Source of the DNA: Pseudoruegeria sp. HB172150 | GTDB taxonomy: Bacteria; Pseudomonadota; Alphaproteobacteria; Rhodobacterales; Rhodobacteraceae | Direction of reading: 5' to 3' | Assembly (NCBI RefSeq): GCF_013184805.1 | Contig: NZ_JAATNG010000005.1 | Location: 1 to 64,000, forward strand | DNA: 64,000 nucleotides | Shown here: positions 1 to 7,940 of the stretch, piece after piece | Numbering within the stretch: the stretch's first letter is position 1 | Layout: each line of letters begins with the position of its first letter | Notes under the pieces: model-generated | Told to the model about the DNA's origin: nothing | What the model saw: only the letters and a program-made list of their open reading frames with translations | The model's database searches: none | Made by a program: the position numbers and the translations under genes

Positions 1-1
1 G

Positions 2-91
2 GTCGCAGACCTCACAAACGTCCTCGGTATAACCCTCAATAAATGCAGATACACTCAAGGCGCTTACGGATACGAAGACGGATATTACTGA
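2..91 (+). CDS. C-terminal tail of a probable polysaccharide-biosynthesis tyrosine autokinase (partial, cut by left edge)
   Basis: A reading frame enters from the left edge at base 2 and ends with TGA at 89-91, giving 29 residues. The end reads GITLNKCRY...GAYGYEDGYY. The hydrophobic GxxLN strand followed by a tyrosine-rich tail is how bacterial tyrosine kinases of the Wzc/CpsD/CapB type usually end: the last ParA-like strand, then an autophosphorylated Tyr cluster. That assignment is inference from a short tail. The gene converges on the rhomboid gene that ends 4 bases further on. Confidence 0.45.
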   Translation, partial: VADLTNVLGITLNKCRYTQGAYGYEDGYY

Positions 92-95
92 GGCT

Positions 96-767
96 CTAGC
101 GCAAGGGGCGCGTGACCATCGACGCGGCAGCCCAGCCGGCAAGGAAGCCGCCGAGATGGGTCTGCCAGGCCAGAAGCCCCGACATCGCCACCCACAGCAC
201 CAGGTTCAACACTGCCAGCCCGCCCGCGGCTGTTACCAGGCGTTTCACCCGTCCTGCGCGGCGACCCGGATCGGCGAAGTCCCAGTACTGCCAGGCTCCG
301 GCCAGCCCGAACAGTGCACCCGAAGCGCCGACCATCGGTTGCGAGCCTGAGGCGAGAAGACCGAAAAGGGCCGCGCCCCCCAGAGCGGACAGAGCGTAGA
401 TGATCAGGAAGCCGCGTTGCCCTGCGCGCGCGCTGACAGCGGTGCCGAGCGCCAGAAGTGTCAGCATATTGCCGCCGAGATGCCCGAGCCCGCCATGCAG
501 GAAGGCGTAGGTGACGAACATCGTCACCGGTTGCAGCGCGAAGTTCGGCTCCCACCCGTGCAGCAGGCCGGGCCAGAACGCGCCGTACTGATAGGCCAGC
601 CCGCGCCACAGGCGCGAGCCGATCAGGCCGAAATCGGCCAGTTGCAGCGCCAGTTCGACCGCAATGCAGATCCCGCCGATCCAGAACAGCACCGGCGGAA
701 ATCGCCGCCGCGCCATCGCTGGCGCGGATCCATGGTGCCGGTTTCTGGGGGTTGGGTCCCGTGTCAT
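96..767 (-). CDS. Rhomboid family intramembrane serine protease
   Basis: Integral-membrane protein of 223 aa with about six hydrophobic segments. The rhomboid catalytic pair is visible: Ser in GASGALFGLAG (about residue 150) and His in WQTHLGGFLAG near the C-terminus. The HGGLGHLGGNM segment matches the conserved HxxxxHxxxN stretch. Rhomboids cleave single-span membrane proteins within the bilayer; the substrate here is unknown. The first 17 residues are hydrophilic, so a later start at Met18 (base 716) is possible. It converges on the partial kinase gene at the left edge and no operon partner is seen. Confidence 0.9.
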   Translation of the reverse strand: MTRDPTPRNRHHGSAPAMARRRFPPVLFWIGGICIAVELALQLADFGLIGSRLWRGLAYQYGAFWPGLLHGWEPNFALQPVTMFVTYAFLHGGLGHLGGNMLTLLALGTAVSARAGQRGFLIIYALSALGGAALFGLLASGSQPMVGASGALFGLAGAWQYWDFADPGRRAGRVKRLVTAAGGLAVLNLVLWVAMSGLLAWQTHLGGFLAGWAAASMVTRPLR

Positions 768-863
768 GCGAAAGCCCTGCCCACAGGGCCGGGAAATGGC
801 AAGTGCCGTTGTGAAATGCCGGGGCCGCGGCGGTTCAGCTGCACGGCGCGCTTCCGGCCGGTG

Positions 864-1169
864 TCAGCGGTCCTTGAGGCGATCCGGGCGGCGCTGGAAC
901 CCGGCGCTGCGTACCTCGTGGCTGAGAAACTCGAACTGGTCCTCGATGAAGAACTTACGCAGTTCATTGCCTCGGGCGAGGGCTTCGCGCGGGGTGGCTG
1001 CCTGCTTCGGCGCGGCCGGCCGCGGCAGCGGTGCGTCCGGCTGCGGCCGAGACGCGCCCGATGCACGAAGGATGTGGAAAATCGCGGCGCGCGAGCCGTG
1101 CAGCCCTTCGGGCAGCACGGCACTTGCGTCGGCCGATACACGGCCGTCTGGGGAGGACGGGGGCCTCAT
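864..1169 (-). CDS. Hypothetical small protein
   Basis: About 101 aa from an ATG at 1169; a TTG at 1202 would add 11 residues. The N-terminal two thirds is Pro/Ala/Ser-rich and looks disordered. The C-terminus is more protein-like and charged (ELRKFFIEDQFEFLSHEVRSAG). No family is recognised. The overlapping frame on the same strand (764-1141) is Arg/Ser/Pro-rich with little hydrophobic patterning and is taken as the shadow. Confidence 0.45.
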   Translation of the reverse strand: MRPPSSPDGRVSADASAVLPEGLHGSRAAIFHILRASGASRPQPDAPLPRPAAPKQAATPREALARGNELRKFFIEDQFEFLSHEVRSAGFQRRPDRLKDR

Positions 1170-1400
1170 CTTCGGGACTGCTCCGGTTTCTTGGTTAACC
1201 AAAAGCTACCCACACAGGATGGCGAAAAATTGTCGCCAAAACGGAACCTGTGTGGACGAAGACAGTCTATTGACCGCCCGGGAGGGCTCTTTTGGATCGG
1301 TTTTTACGGCGGGTTTGATGGCGGCCGCTTCGTATCTGAGGCGGAAACATGGCGGTGCGTCCGGTCCTGCGCGGCGGCATTGCACCAGCTTCGGACGCAA

Positions 1401-1435
1401 AACGAACGCGCCGCCCCGGATCCCCGGGGCGGCGC
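1401..1435 (-). terminator. Rho-independent terminator of the ectoine operon
   Basis: Perfect 12-bp GC stem, 1408-1419 pairing with 1424-1435, around a 4-base loop. Read on the minus strand it is followed by a T-rich tract (GTTCGTTTT). It lies about 30 bases beyond the stop of the aspartokinase gene, the last gene of the operon. Confidence 0.75.
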
Positions 1436-1466
1436 GACTCAGGTCAGGCTTGGTCGTGTCGGTGGC

Positions 1467-2900
1467 TCACGCCACCAGCGGAAAAACCTTGGCGTCGCCC
1501 TCCACCAGCGCGCCGTGCAGCGCCTTGATTGCGGGCTTCAGGTGCTCCCGCTCCAGTATGAACTGGACGTCCACGTTGCGCGGTCCCTGGCTGGCGCCGA
1601 TCGCTTCGAACCCGGCTTCGGCAATCGCCTGCAGCCCGCGCGTCAGCACCGAAAGCCCGTTCAGATCGCGCCCAACGGCCGAGGCCATGGCGAGCGTGCG
1701 CGACGACACCCGCGCCGACGGGTACAGCTTGTTCAGATCCCGCTCCACACGGCGCATCGCCTTCAGCGAGGCATCGACATAGTGGGTGATCGTGTTGGCG
1801 TTCGAGACTTTCGACACGATCCGCACGTTGTGCCGCGTCAGGACGTCGAGAATAGCGGCGTCGTAGCCCTTCACGCCGACCATATCCTGTTCGAACACTT
1901 CCAGCGCAACGATATCCAGCCCCGTCACGATCTCGACCGCCGGCGCGTCGGCCGGCTGATCGTCGATCAGCGTGCCGGGATCACCCGGCTCGAAAGCATT
2001 GGTCACGCGCAAAGGCACATCGGCTTGACGCAGCGTCTTCGCAGCCTTCGGATGGATCGCCTCCATCCCGAGGTTCGACAGCTGGTCGGCCACGTCGTAA
2101 TTCGTCCGCCCCAGCTTGCGCACGGCATCGGCGCCCACAAGGTTCGGATCCGCCGACGACAGGTGAAACTCCTTGTGGATGATCGCCTCCCGCGCGCCGG
2201 TCAATGCGGCGAGTTTCGAAAACGTCACCTCGGAGTAACCCCGGTCGAACTCGCGCATCAGCCCTTCGGCGCATTGCGCATAGCCAGTCACGATCGGCAT
2301 CTCGGCCATCGGATCGACGCCTTCCATCGCGGACATGATCCGCTCCTCAAGGCTCACGTCGCCCTCGTCGCGCCAGCCGGACAGATCGACCAGCCGCGCG
2401 CTCACCCCCGCCCGCTGCAGCAGCAGCGTGGTGACGAAGGCGGAATGCGCCTCGCCCAACCCCGACAGCAGTTCGCGGATCTGCAGCATGTGCTCGGACA
2501 GGCGGAAGTGCCCGTAGGAACACAGCCGCTGCAGGTCGATCAGGCAATTGCGCGCGCCTTCGATCCGGTCCCGGACAAAGACATGCGCCTGTTCCACGTC
2601 ACCCGGATGGGTCAGGACTTCGCGATGCGCTTCTTCCATCGCCTTGGCCACGCGGTCCAGCGCCTCGTGCCAGCCACGGTCATTGTCGGCATTGGAGAAT
2701 TGTGCATAGACGCCCGGTTCGCCGCTCTTCTTGTGCTCGAGCAGCAGGTCGGTGATCCCGCCAAAGGCGGAGACCACGAAGACCCGGCCGTAAAGGTCGT
2801 CCCTCTCGCGATCGCCGATGAACAGGGTGTCGCGCAGCTCGTTGACGCGGGACATGGACGTCCCGCCGATCTTTTCGACGGTATGGTTGCCAGTGGTCAT
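1467..2900 (-). CDS. ask_ect: Ectoine-operon aspartate kinase (Ask_Ect)
   Basis: Phosphorylates L-aspartate, the first step toward aspartate semialdehyde, the precursor that EctB transaminates. The N-terminal VEKIGGTSMSR carries the kinase KxGGTS motif, and the C-terminal half holds tandem ACT-like segments (residues about 320-470). The start at 2900 gives 477 aa, typical of the dedicated Ask_Ect form; an upstream extension to 2996 has no family character. It is the last gene of ectABC-ask, 11 bases after ectC. In known systems this isoform escapes normal feedback inhibition, letting the cell push flux into ectoine under salt stress. Confidence 0.93.
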   Translation of the reverse strand: MTTGNHTVEKIGGTSMSRVNELRDTLFIGDRERDDLYGRVFVVSAFGGITDLLLEHKKSGEPGVYAQFSNADNDRGWHEALDRVAKAMEEAHREVLTHPGDVEQAHVFVRDRIEGARNCLIDLQRLCSYGHFRLSEHMLQIRELLSGLGEAHSAFVTTLLLQRAGVSARLVDLSGWRDEGDVSLEERIMSAMEGVDPMAEMPIVTGYAQCAEGLMREFDRGYSEVTFSKLAALTGAREAIIHKEFHLSSADPNLVGADAVRKLGRTNYDVADQLSNLGMEAIHPKAAKTLRQADVPLRVTNAFEPGDPGTLIDDQPADAPAVEIVTGLDIVALEVFEQDMVGVKGYDAAILDVLTRHNVRIVSKVSNANTITHYVDASLKAMRRVERDLNKLYPSARVSSRTLAMASAVGRDLNGLSVLTRGLQAIAEAGFEAIGASQGPRNVDVQFILEREHLKPAIKALHGALVEGDAKVFPLVA

Positions 2901-2911
2901 ATCAGCCCCGC

Positions 2912-3313
2912 TCAGTCGACCAGTTCCCCGGCCGCGGCATAGGAGCCGTCCTCGCGGTGCACTTCCTTGCCGGTCACCGGCGGGTTGAAGCAGCACGCCA
3001 TGACCAGCTCTTCCTCGGCCTTGAGGATATGGCGGTCATGCTCGTTCAGCGCGTACATCACGCCCGGCTTGATCTCATGCGTCACGCCTGTGGCGATATC
3101 GGTGATCGAGCCCTTGCCCTGCATGCAGTACACGCTTTCGAAGTGGTTCTTGTACTCGAACGTGTGCTCGGATCCCGGCTCGAGGAAGGTGATGTGGAAG
3201 GAAAACCCCATCCCGTCATCAGCCAGCAGCATCCGCACGCTGGACCATTGCGCGTCCGAGACGACCCGGTCGCGCTGGTTCTTAACGATCTCGTTGAAAT
3301 CTCTGACAATCAT
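2912..3313 (-). CDS. ectC: L-ectoine synthase
   Basis: 133-aa single-domain cupin that cyclises N-gamma-acetyl-L-2,4-diaminobutyrate to ectoine, the last step of synthesis. It starts with the family-typical MIVRDFNEIV, and the cupin core carries the metal-binding residues in HTFEYKNHFESVYCMQGKGS and the downstream HILKAEEE stretch. The length matches characterised EctC proteins. It follows ectB by 5 bases and precedes ask_ect. No ectD hydroxylase is present in the window, so hydroxyectoine synthesis is not supported here. Confidence 0.97.
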   Translation of the reverse strand: MIVRDFNEIVKNQRDRVVSDAQWSSVRMLLADDGMGFSFHITFLEPGSEHTFEYKNHFESVYCMQGKGSITDIATGVTHEIKPGVMYALNEHDRHILKAEEELVMACCFNPPVTGKEVHREDGSYAAAGELVD

Positions 3314-3318
3314 TTCCG

Positions 3319-4608
3319 TTACTCCGCCGCTGTCTTCTGTTCCACCAACACGTCCCGCGCCGCATCCAGCACGATGTTCAGCCCGTGGCGGAATGTTTTC
3401 TCGGGCGTGGTCAGCGGTGCCAGCACCTTGACCACTTCGTCTTCGGGGCCGGAGGTCTCGATGACCAGGCCCTTCTGATAGGCGCGCTTGCAGATCGCGC
3501 CGGCCAGCTCGCCGGACCCCACGTCGACGCCCTGCATCAGGCCGCGGCCCTTCATGCGGGCGTTCGGCACCATGTCGGCCAGCTGTTGCAGCGCCTCGGT
3601 CAGGATCTCGGTCTTCTTGACCAGCTCCTTCTGGAACGCGTCGTCCTTCCAGAACTTCTCGATCGCCACGCGGGCGGTCACGAAGGCATGGGTGTTGCCA
3701 CGGAAGGTGCCGTTGTGCTCGGCCGGGCCCATCACGTCATGCTCGGGGCGCACCAGCACCATCGCCATCGGCAGGCCAAAGCCCGAGGCCGATTTCGCCA
3801 TAGTCACGATGTCCGGCTGGATATCCATCTTCTCGAAGGAAAAGAACGTCCCGGTCCGGCCGCATCCGGCCTGGATGTCGTCAACGATCAGCAGCGCGCC
3901 GTGCTTGCGGGCGATCTCTGCGACTTTCTTGACCCAATCGGCGCGCGCGGCGTTCAGCCCGCCTTCGCCCTGCACGGTTTCCAGCATGATCGCGGCCGGC
4001 GCATCGACGCCCGAAGACCCGTCACTCAGCGCCTTCTCAAGGTACGCGGTCGAATCCCAGTCCGCGCCCAGGTACCCGTCGTAGGGCATGCGCGTCACGC
4101 CGTTCAGCGGCGTGCCCATGCCACCCCGGTGATACCCATTCCCGGTCGCGGCCAGCGCGCCGGCGGTCACACCGTGGAACCCGTTGGTGAAGGCGATGAT
4201 GTTGGTGCGGCCGGTGGCCTTGCGGGCCAGCTTCATCGCGGCTTCGACGGCATTGGCGCCGGTCGGGCCGGTGAACATCACCCGGTGATCCATGCCGCGC
4301 GGCTTGAGGATGTGTTCCTCGAACGCGCTCAGGAAATCAGCCTTGGTCCCGGTATGCAGGTCCAGCCCGTGGGCCAGCCCGTCATTCGAGATATGCTCGA
4401 TCAGCGCCGCCTTCATGTCCGGGTCGTTATGCCCGTAGTTCAGCGACGAGCAGCCGGCGAGAAAGTCGATATAGGTCTTGCCCTCGGCATCGGTCAGCTC
4501 GGACCCGCTGCCGGACACGAAGGTCGCCGGGATGCTGCGGCAGTAGGACGCCGCCGCGGATTCGCGGCGGTCAAAGATGGTGTCGGTATGAGTCATGTCT
4601 TTCGGCAT
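3319..4608 (-). CDS. ectB: Diaminobutyrate--2-oxoglutarate transaminase
   Basis: Class III PLP aminotransferase of 429 aa that converts L-aspartate semialdehyde plus glutamate to L-2,4-diaminobutyrate. Visible signatures are FTGPTGANAVEAAMKLAR, the NGFHG cofactor loop, LIVDDIQAGCGRTG, and the PLP lysine in TMAKSASGFGLP. Length and order of motifs match EctB of known ectoine clusters. A downstream Met at residue 5 (MTHTDTIF) is an alternative start. It is the second gene of the operon, 53 bases after ectA. Confidence 0.97.
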   Translation of the reverse strand: MPKDMTHTDTIFDRRESAAASYCRSIPATFVSGSGSELTDAEGKTYIDFLAGCSSLNYGHNDPDMKAALIEHISNDGLAHGLDLHTGTKADFLSAFEEHILKPRGMDHRVMFTGPTGANAVEAAMKLARKATGRTNIIAFTNGFHGVTAGALAATGNGYHRGGMGTPLNGVTRMPYDGYLGADWDSTAYLEKALSDGSSGVDAPAAIMLETVQGEGGLNAARADWVKKVAEIARKHGALLIVDDIQAGCGRTGTFFSFEKMDIQPDIVTMAKSASGFGLPMAMVLVRPEHDVMGPAEHNGTFRGNTHAFVTARVAIEKFWKDDAFQKELVKKTEILTEALQQLADMVPNARMKGRGLMQGVDVGSGELAGAICKRAYQKGLVIETSGPEDEVVKVLAPLTTPEKTFRHGLNIVLDAARDVLVEQKTAAE

Positions 4609-4661
4609 AGGATCAGCCTCTCATGAATTCGGATTTTCGGATGGGGGGAGGAGCCCGCGGC

Positions 4662-5207
4662 TCAGGCCACGCGGGCCAGCTGCGGTTTCTGTGGCAGCTC
4701 GATCGTCACCATGTGCTCGGTGTCGTGATGGCCGTCAAAGTGCGCGTCGCTCTCGAAATGAGGTTCGTCGGTCAGCAGGCCGCCGACCGATCTGGCAAAG
4801 CTACGGAACAGGGCCCACGAGGCCTCGTTATCCTCGGTGATCGTCGTCTTCATATGGGTCGCATCCGCGCACTCCGCGCGCTGCACCAGATGACGAAGCA
4901 TCTTCTTGCCAAGCCCAAGGCCGCGCGCTTTCTCGCTGACCGCGACCTGCCAGACGAAAAGCTCGTTCTCGTTCGGAATCATGTGGCCGGAGATCCAGCC
5001 AACGACCTCGCCGTCCAGTTCGGCCACGACGCAGGTATCCGCGAAGTGATCGGCCTGAACGAGGTTGCAGTACATCGAGTTCTCGTCGAGCGGCTTGCAG
5101 CTTTTCACCAGCTCCCAGATGGCAGCCCCGTCCGTCGCTTCAGGTTTGCGCAGGACAGGCGCGCCGGTTCGCGGCGGGTTTTCGGCTGCTAGGACATCTT
5201 TCGGCAT
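4662..5207 (-). CDS. ectA: L-2,4-diaminobutyrate acetyltransferase
   Basis: GNAT-fold enzyme of 181 aa that acetylates the gamma-amino group of diaminobutyrate using acetyl-CoA. The acetyl-CoA loop is seen as VSEKARGLGLGKKML, preceded by the conserved VGWISGHMIP strand and followed by TEDNEASWALFRSFA. It is the first gene of the operon, with a purine-rich ribosome binding site (GAGGAGC) a few bases upstream. A sigma-70-like promoter and the divergent ectR gene lie beyond. Confidence 0.96.
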   Translation of the reverse strand: MPKDVLAAENPPRTGAPVLRKPEATDGAAIWELVKSCKPLDENSMYCNLVQADHFADTCVVAELDGEVVGWISGHMIPNENELFVWQVAVSEKARGLGLGKKMLRHLVQRAECADATHMKTTITEDNEASWALFRSFARSVGGLLTDEPHFESDAHFDGHHDTEHMVTIELPQKPQLARVA

Positions 5208-5240
5208 TGGCTCGCTGCTCCTCGATTTCGTTCGGGAGCC

Positions 5241-5269
5241 TAAATAGATCGCCCAGGTAACAATTTCAA
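5241..5269 (-). promoter_or_regulatory. Predicted ectA promoter
   Basis: Read on the minus strand: TTGAAA (5269-5264), a 17-base spacer, TATTTA (5246-5241). This would start transcription near 5234, about 27 bases before the ectA ATG. The hexamers are seen directly; activity is inference. Confidence 0.5.
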
Positions 5270-5361
5270 CAAGCGAAGGAGTTTTTCTGAGTATAGGGCG
5301 AAAATGCCCGATTTATCGCGAAAAATAGGCGTGTATCCGGAACCAAATGCCTTGAAAAATC

Positions 5362-5378
5362 GTTTGGTGATACTAAAC
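5362..5378. promoter_or_regulatory. Candidate EctR operator (inverted repeat)
   Basis: GTTTGGT-GAT-ACTAAAC, seven-base arms with one mismatch, located 59 bases before ectR in the ectA-ectR divergent region. The TTxGT/ACTAA core resembles the pseudopalindrome described for EctR1 of Methylomicrobium alcaliphilum. Its position favours autorepression of ectR rather than direct occlusion of the predicted ectA promoter about 100 bases away. Confidence 0.4.
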
Positions 5379-5436
5379 AATTCCACGATCGCTTCGGAGA
5401 TTGAAGGAATTCCTGTTTTCGTGGCAAAACGAATGG

Positions 5437-5943
5437 ATGAACGATGCCGTGCCCGACAGAACGGATGACAGCTTGATCGCGCTGCGCAGGATATTGCGCG
5501 CGACAGAGGCCTATGAGCGGTCTCTCGCACAGGCCGCCGGTCTGTCGCCGGCCCAGCTGCGCGTTCTGCAGATCGTCGCGGGCCGCCGGTCCGACGGCGT
5601 CACGCCCAAGGCGCTGGCCGCGCAGATGGGCGTCAGCCAGGCGACGATCACCGCGCTGGTGGACAAGCTGGTCGCCCGCAATATGGTCGCCCGCTACCGC
5701 TCGCGCACCGACGGGCGGCAGACCGACGTGGTCATCACCCAGGAAGGCCGCGAGGCGGTCGAAACCGCGCCGGACGCACTGCAGCAGAAATTCGTCCAGA
5801 AGTTCGAAGATCTCGAGGACTGGGAACAGGCGCAGCTCGTCTCTTCCCTGGAACGGATCGCCGCCATGCTCGACGCCGACGAGATCGATGCCTCGCCGGT
5901 CCTCACCATCGGCGAAATCGGCGCGGTCGGCGCGAAGCACTGA
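5437..5943 (+). CDS. ectR: MarR-family regulator of the ectoine operon
   Basis: Winged-helix repressor of 168 aa from the ATG at 5437; an upstream TTG at 5401 in the same frame has poor context. The central region reads LSPAQLRVLQIVAG...TPKALAAQMGVSQATITALVDKL, the MarR recognition helix, followed by the wing SRTDGRQTDVVIT. Length, position and divergent orientation next to ectA match EctR proteins that repress ectoine genes at low salinity. A candidate operator sits in the shared upstream region. Confidence 0.88.
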   Translation: MNDAVPDRTDDSLIALRRILRATEAYERSLAQAAGLSPAQLRVLQIVAGRRSDGVTPKALAAQMGVSQATITALVDKLVARNMVARYRSRTDGRQTDVVITQEGREAVETAPDALQQKFVQKFEDLEDWEQAQLVSSLERIAAMLDADEIDASPVLTIGEIGAVGAKH

Positions 5944-6189
5944 GCGCGGTTTGCGCGGCGGTGGGCTGGGGCGCTTCATTGGTGGCCTGCTGCCCACTTG
6001 CTCTATCCTACAGGCAACTGAAGCGCACGTAGGTGCCCTCCCGGTGTCGGGCGTCAGTTATACCGAAATTCATGTCAGATCGCTGACCCGGATATCTTGC
6101 AGGAAGGAAATGCGGTCAGGTGTGATAGTTGCAACGAGCGGCTGGATTGAGCCCTTAGTGCGGAATGCTGCATGTCGCACGAGTGGCCG

Positions 6190-7479
6190 CTATTCAATCT
6201 CTGCAGTAACCCGTTTGGCGAGGATACCGATCAGGATGACGGCAATGACAAGAAACACGGCGCCGACGATCCAAGCTGTAGGTGTGGAGTAGACCTCGGC
6301 GATCGCTCCCGCCAAAATCAGGCCCAAGGCTGCTCCGAGTTGCTGTATCAGAGACTTCAGAGACAGCATTGTGGATCGCTGGCTGTCTTCCACGCATCTG
6401 TGCAGAACACTGCTGGCCGGCGTCTCAGAAACGCCAAGGAGAGCAGAATAGAGGATGAAAATCGTCACAAAACCGAAGATGCCACCTTGTAAAGCCAAAG
6501 CGATCTGAACGCCCGCCATGCACGTAAATGCCGCCGCAAGCGTAACTGCGTGTCGCCGTCTGAAAATGCGGCTGATGCGAGGAGACAGCGACGCGCCGAA
6601 CGCGATTGAGAAGAAATAGGCGGCGGTCAGGATACCAATGGCCGTGTTTGCATAGCCTTCTTCCAACATTGGTTTTGCATGGGTCGGCCAGATCACCTCG
6701 ACTGGATTGGTCGCCATTAGGAAAAACGCCAGAGCTGCCAAAAGTACCGACAACGCCGGATGTCTCAGTGCGAGAAGACCTGCGTCTTTGATGACGATTG
6801 GTACAGTCGCAAAACCCTGTTTCAGAGCATGGGAGTCCAGCGGGCGCGGTTTTTCCACAATGAAAAACAGGGTATAGACGAACACCCCAAGCATCACTGC
6901 CAAGCTCGCCACGTAGGACACATCATAGACGCTGACACCCAGTCTCTCTGCCGCCGAGCCAAAGAGATCAGGCAAAAGGCCGCCCAATACAGCCCCTACC
7001 GCCAGGCCCATGGCATTGGCCCATTGCGCTTTTGCCAGAGCGGGCTGGACATCCACATTCGGCGCAGCGGCTTTAAAGGTTTCAACGAACCAAGCGTCCA
7101 GCGTGCCCGACCGTAGTGCACGTCCAAAACCGATGAAGGCAAATGAGAGCGCGAGGACATAGAAATCGCGCGTCGAGAGGAAGAGTGCGAGGGAGATCAC
7201 GCTGGCGACGACCGCCGCCAGAAAGACCGGCTTGCGTCCAATGTTGTCGGCCAGTCCGCCGAACGGGAGTTCCATCGCCATGGTCGTAAGTGAGTAGACC
7301 CCAAAGAGCAGCGAAATCTGGAAGAGGTCCATGCCTCGATCGGTCAGAGCCAGTGCGACAACGGCAACCGTCAAACCCATCGCAAAACGATCGAGAAACT
7401 GGTGGACCTGAAACACCCGGATGTGCCGTCTCGCCGGAACGGTCAGCGCAGCGATGGAGAACTCTAATTCGGTTGCCAT
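6190..7479 (-). CDS. MFS transporter
   Basis: Major facilitator with about 12 hydrophobic segments, 429 aa from ATG 7479; a GTG at 7512 would add 11 residues, but the ATG has an AAGG-type ribosome binding site. Cytoplasmic loop 2-3 shows GGLADNIGRKPVFL, the MFS motif A. Substrate unknown; drug or metabolite efflux is the usual role for such proteins. Its GC content and codon choice look lower than those of the flanking ect and ABC genes, and it sits between gaps of 246 and 461 bases. This suggests acquisition by transfer. Confidence 0.85.
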   Translation of the reverse strand: MATELEFSIAALTVPARRHIRVFQVHQFLDRFAMGLTVAVVALALTDRGMDLFQISLLFGVYSLTTMAMELPFGGLADNIGRKPVFLAAVVASVISLALFLSTRDFYVLALSFAFIGFGRALRSGTLDAWFVETFKAAAPNVDVQPALAKAQWANAMGLAVGAVLGGLLPDLFGSAAERLGVSVYDVSYVASLAVMLGVFVYTLFFIVEKPRPLDSHALKQGFATVPIVIKDAGLLALRHPALSVLLAALAFFLMATNPVEVIWPTHAKPMLEEGYANTAIGILTAAYFFSIAFGASLSPRISRIFRRRHAVTLAAAFTCMAGVQIALALQGGIFGFVTIFILYSALLGVSETPASSVLHRCVEDSQRSTMLSLKSLIQQLGAALGLILAGAIAEVYSTPTAWIVGAVFLVIAVILIGILAKRVTAEIE

Positions 7480-7940
7480 GCTCGCACCTTCGTCTTTGCA
7501 GGTAACTCGCACAATGTCTTGGCAGACCTGACGTCGATCCTGCGTGGATTAACGCTGTCGTTCGAACAAGCGCGGCGAATGCTCACTTTGTCCGCTCATC
7601 AGACCTTCCGAGATCTGAACCCAGGTTCCGGTTCAACTCATGAACGTTTGACGTTTGCGCCAGGATCGCTTCACGCGGGTTGCTGACGGTAGTCAGGAAC
7701 TCCGTCGGATCGAGTCAAGTTTGACGGTCATTCGACACCCGGAACCGTTGTTCCGGCTTTCTGTCGACACGAAACCGATCAGCACGAAGCGCTGATCGTC
7801 ACTTTCGGCCAGGAACAAGGTTGGCTTGACCCCCCCCAATCTCACCCAACGTAAGAAGACCCTAAAATCGAGTTAGAGTTTCTATCACACAATTTCAGTC
7901 TATTAGAGGGCGTCCCCATGGGGACACCTCCTGACCGCTC
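7480..7940. other. Gene-free interval between the MFS and ABC exporter genes
   Basis: 461 bases with no convincing reading frame. It holds a short hairpin CCGGAAC-CGTT-GTTCCGG (7739-7756), a run of C near 7830, an AT-richer segment (7860-7905) and the palindrome at 7905-7932. No transposase remnant was recognised. Confidence 0.5.
7905..7932. repeat. Palindrome GTCCCCATGGGGAC, copy 1
   Basis: A perfect 14-bp palindrome (7912-7925) with partly paired flanks, just beyond the 3' end of the ABC exporter gene. The same 14-bp core recurs at 32294-32307, also beyond a gene end. It may act as a transcription end or be a dispersed intergenic repeat. Confidence 0.55.

Noticed and set aside
764-1141. 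Alternative minus-strand frame overlapping the small hypothetical gene
   Set aside because: Arg/Ser/Pro-rich throughout with no hydrophobic pattern; the frame at 864-1169 has a more protein-like C-terminus.
417-2942. Very long open frame on the plus strand across the aspartokinase gene
   Set aside because: It is antisense to ask_ect and ectC, is Arg/His/Gln/Pro-rich and has no domain; GC-rich third positions keep such frames open.
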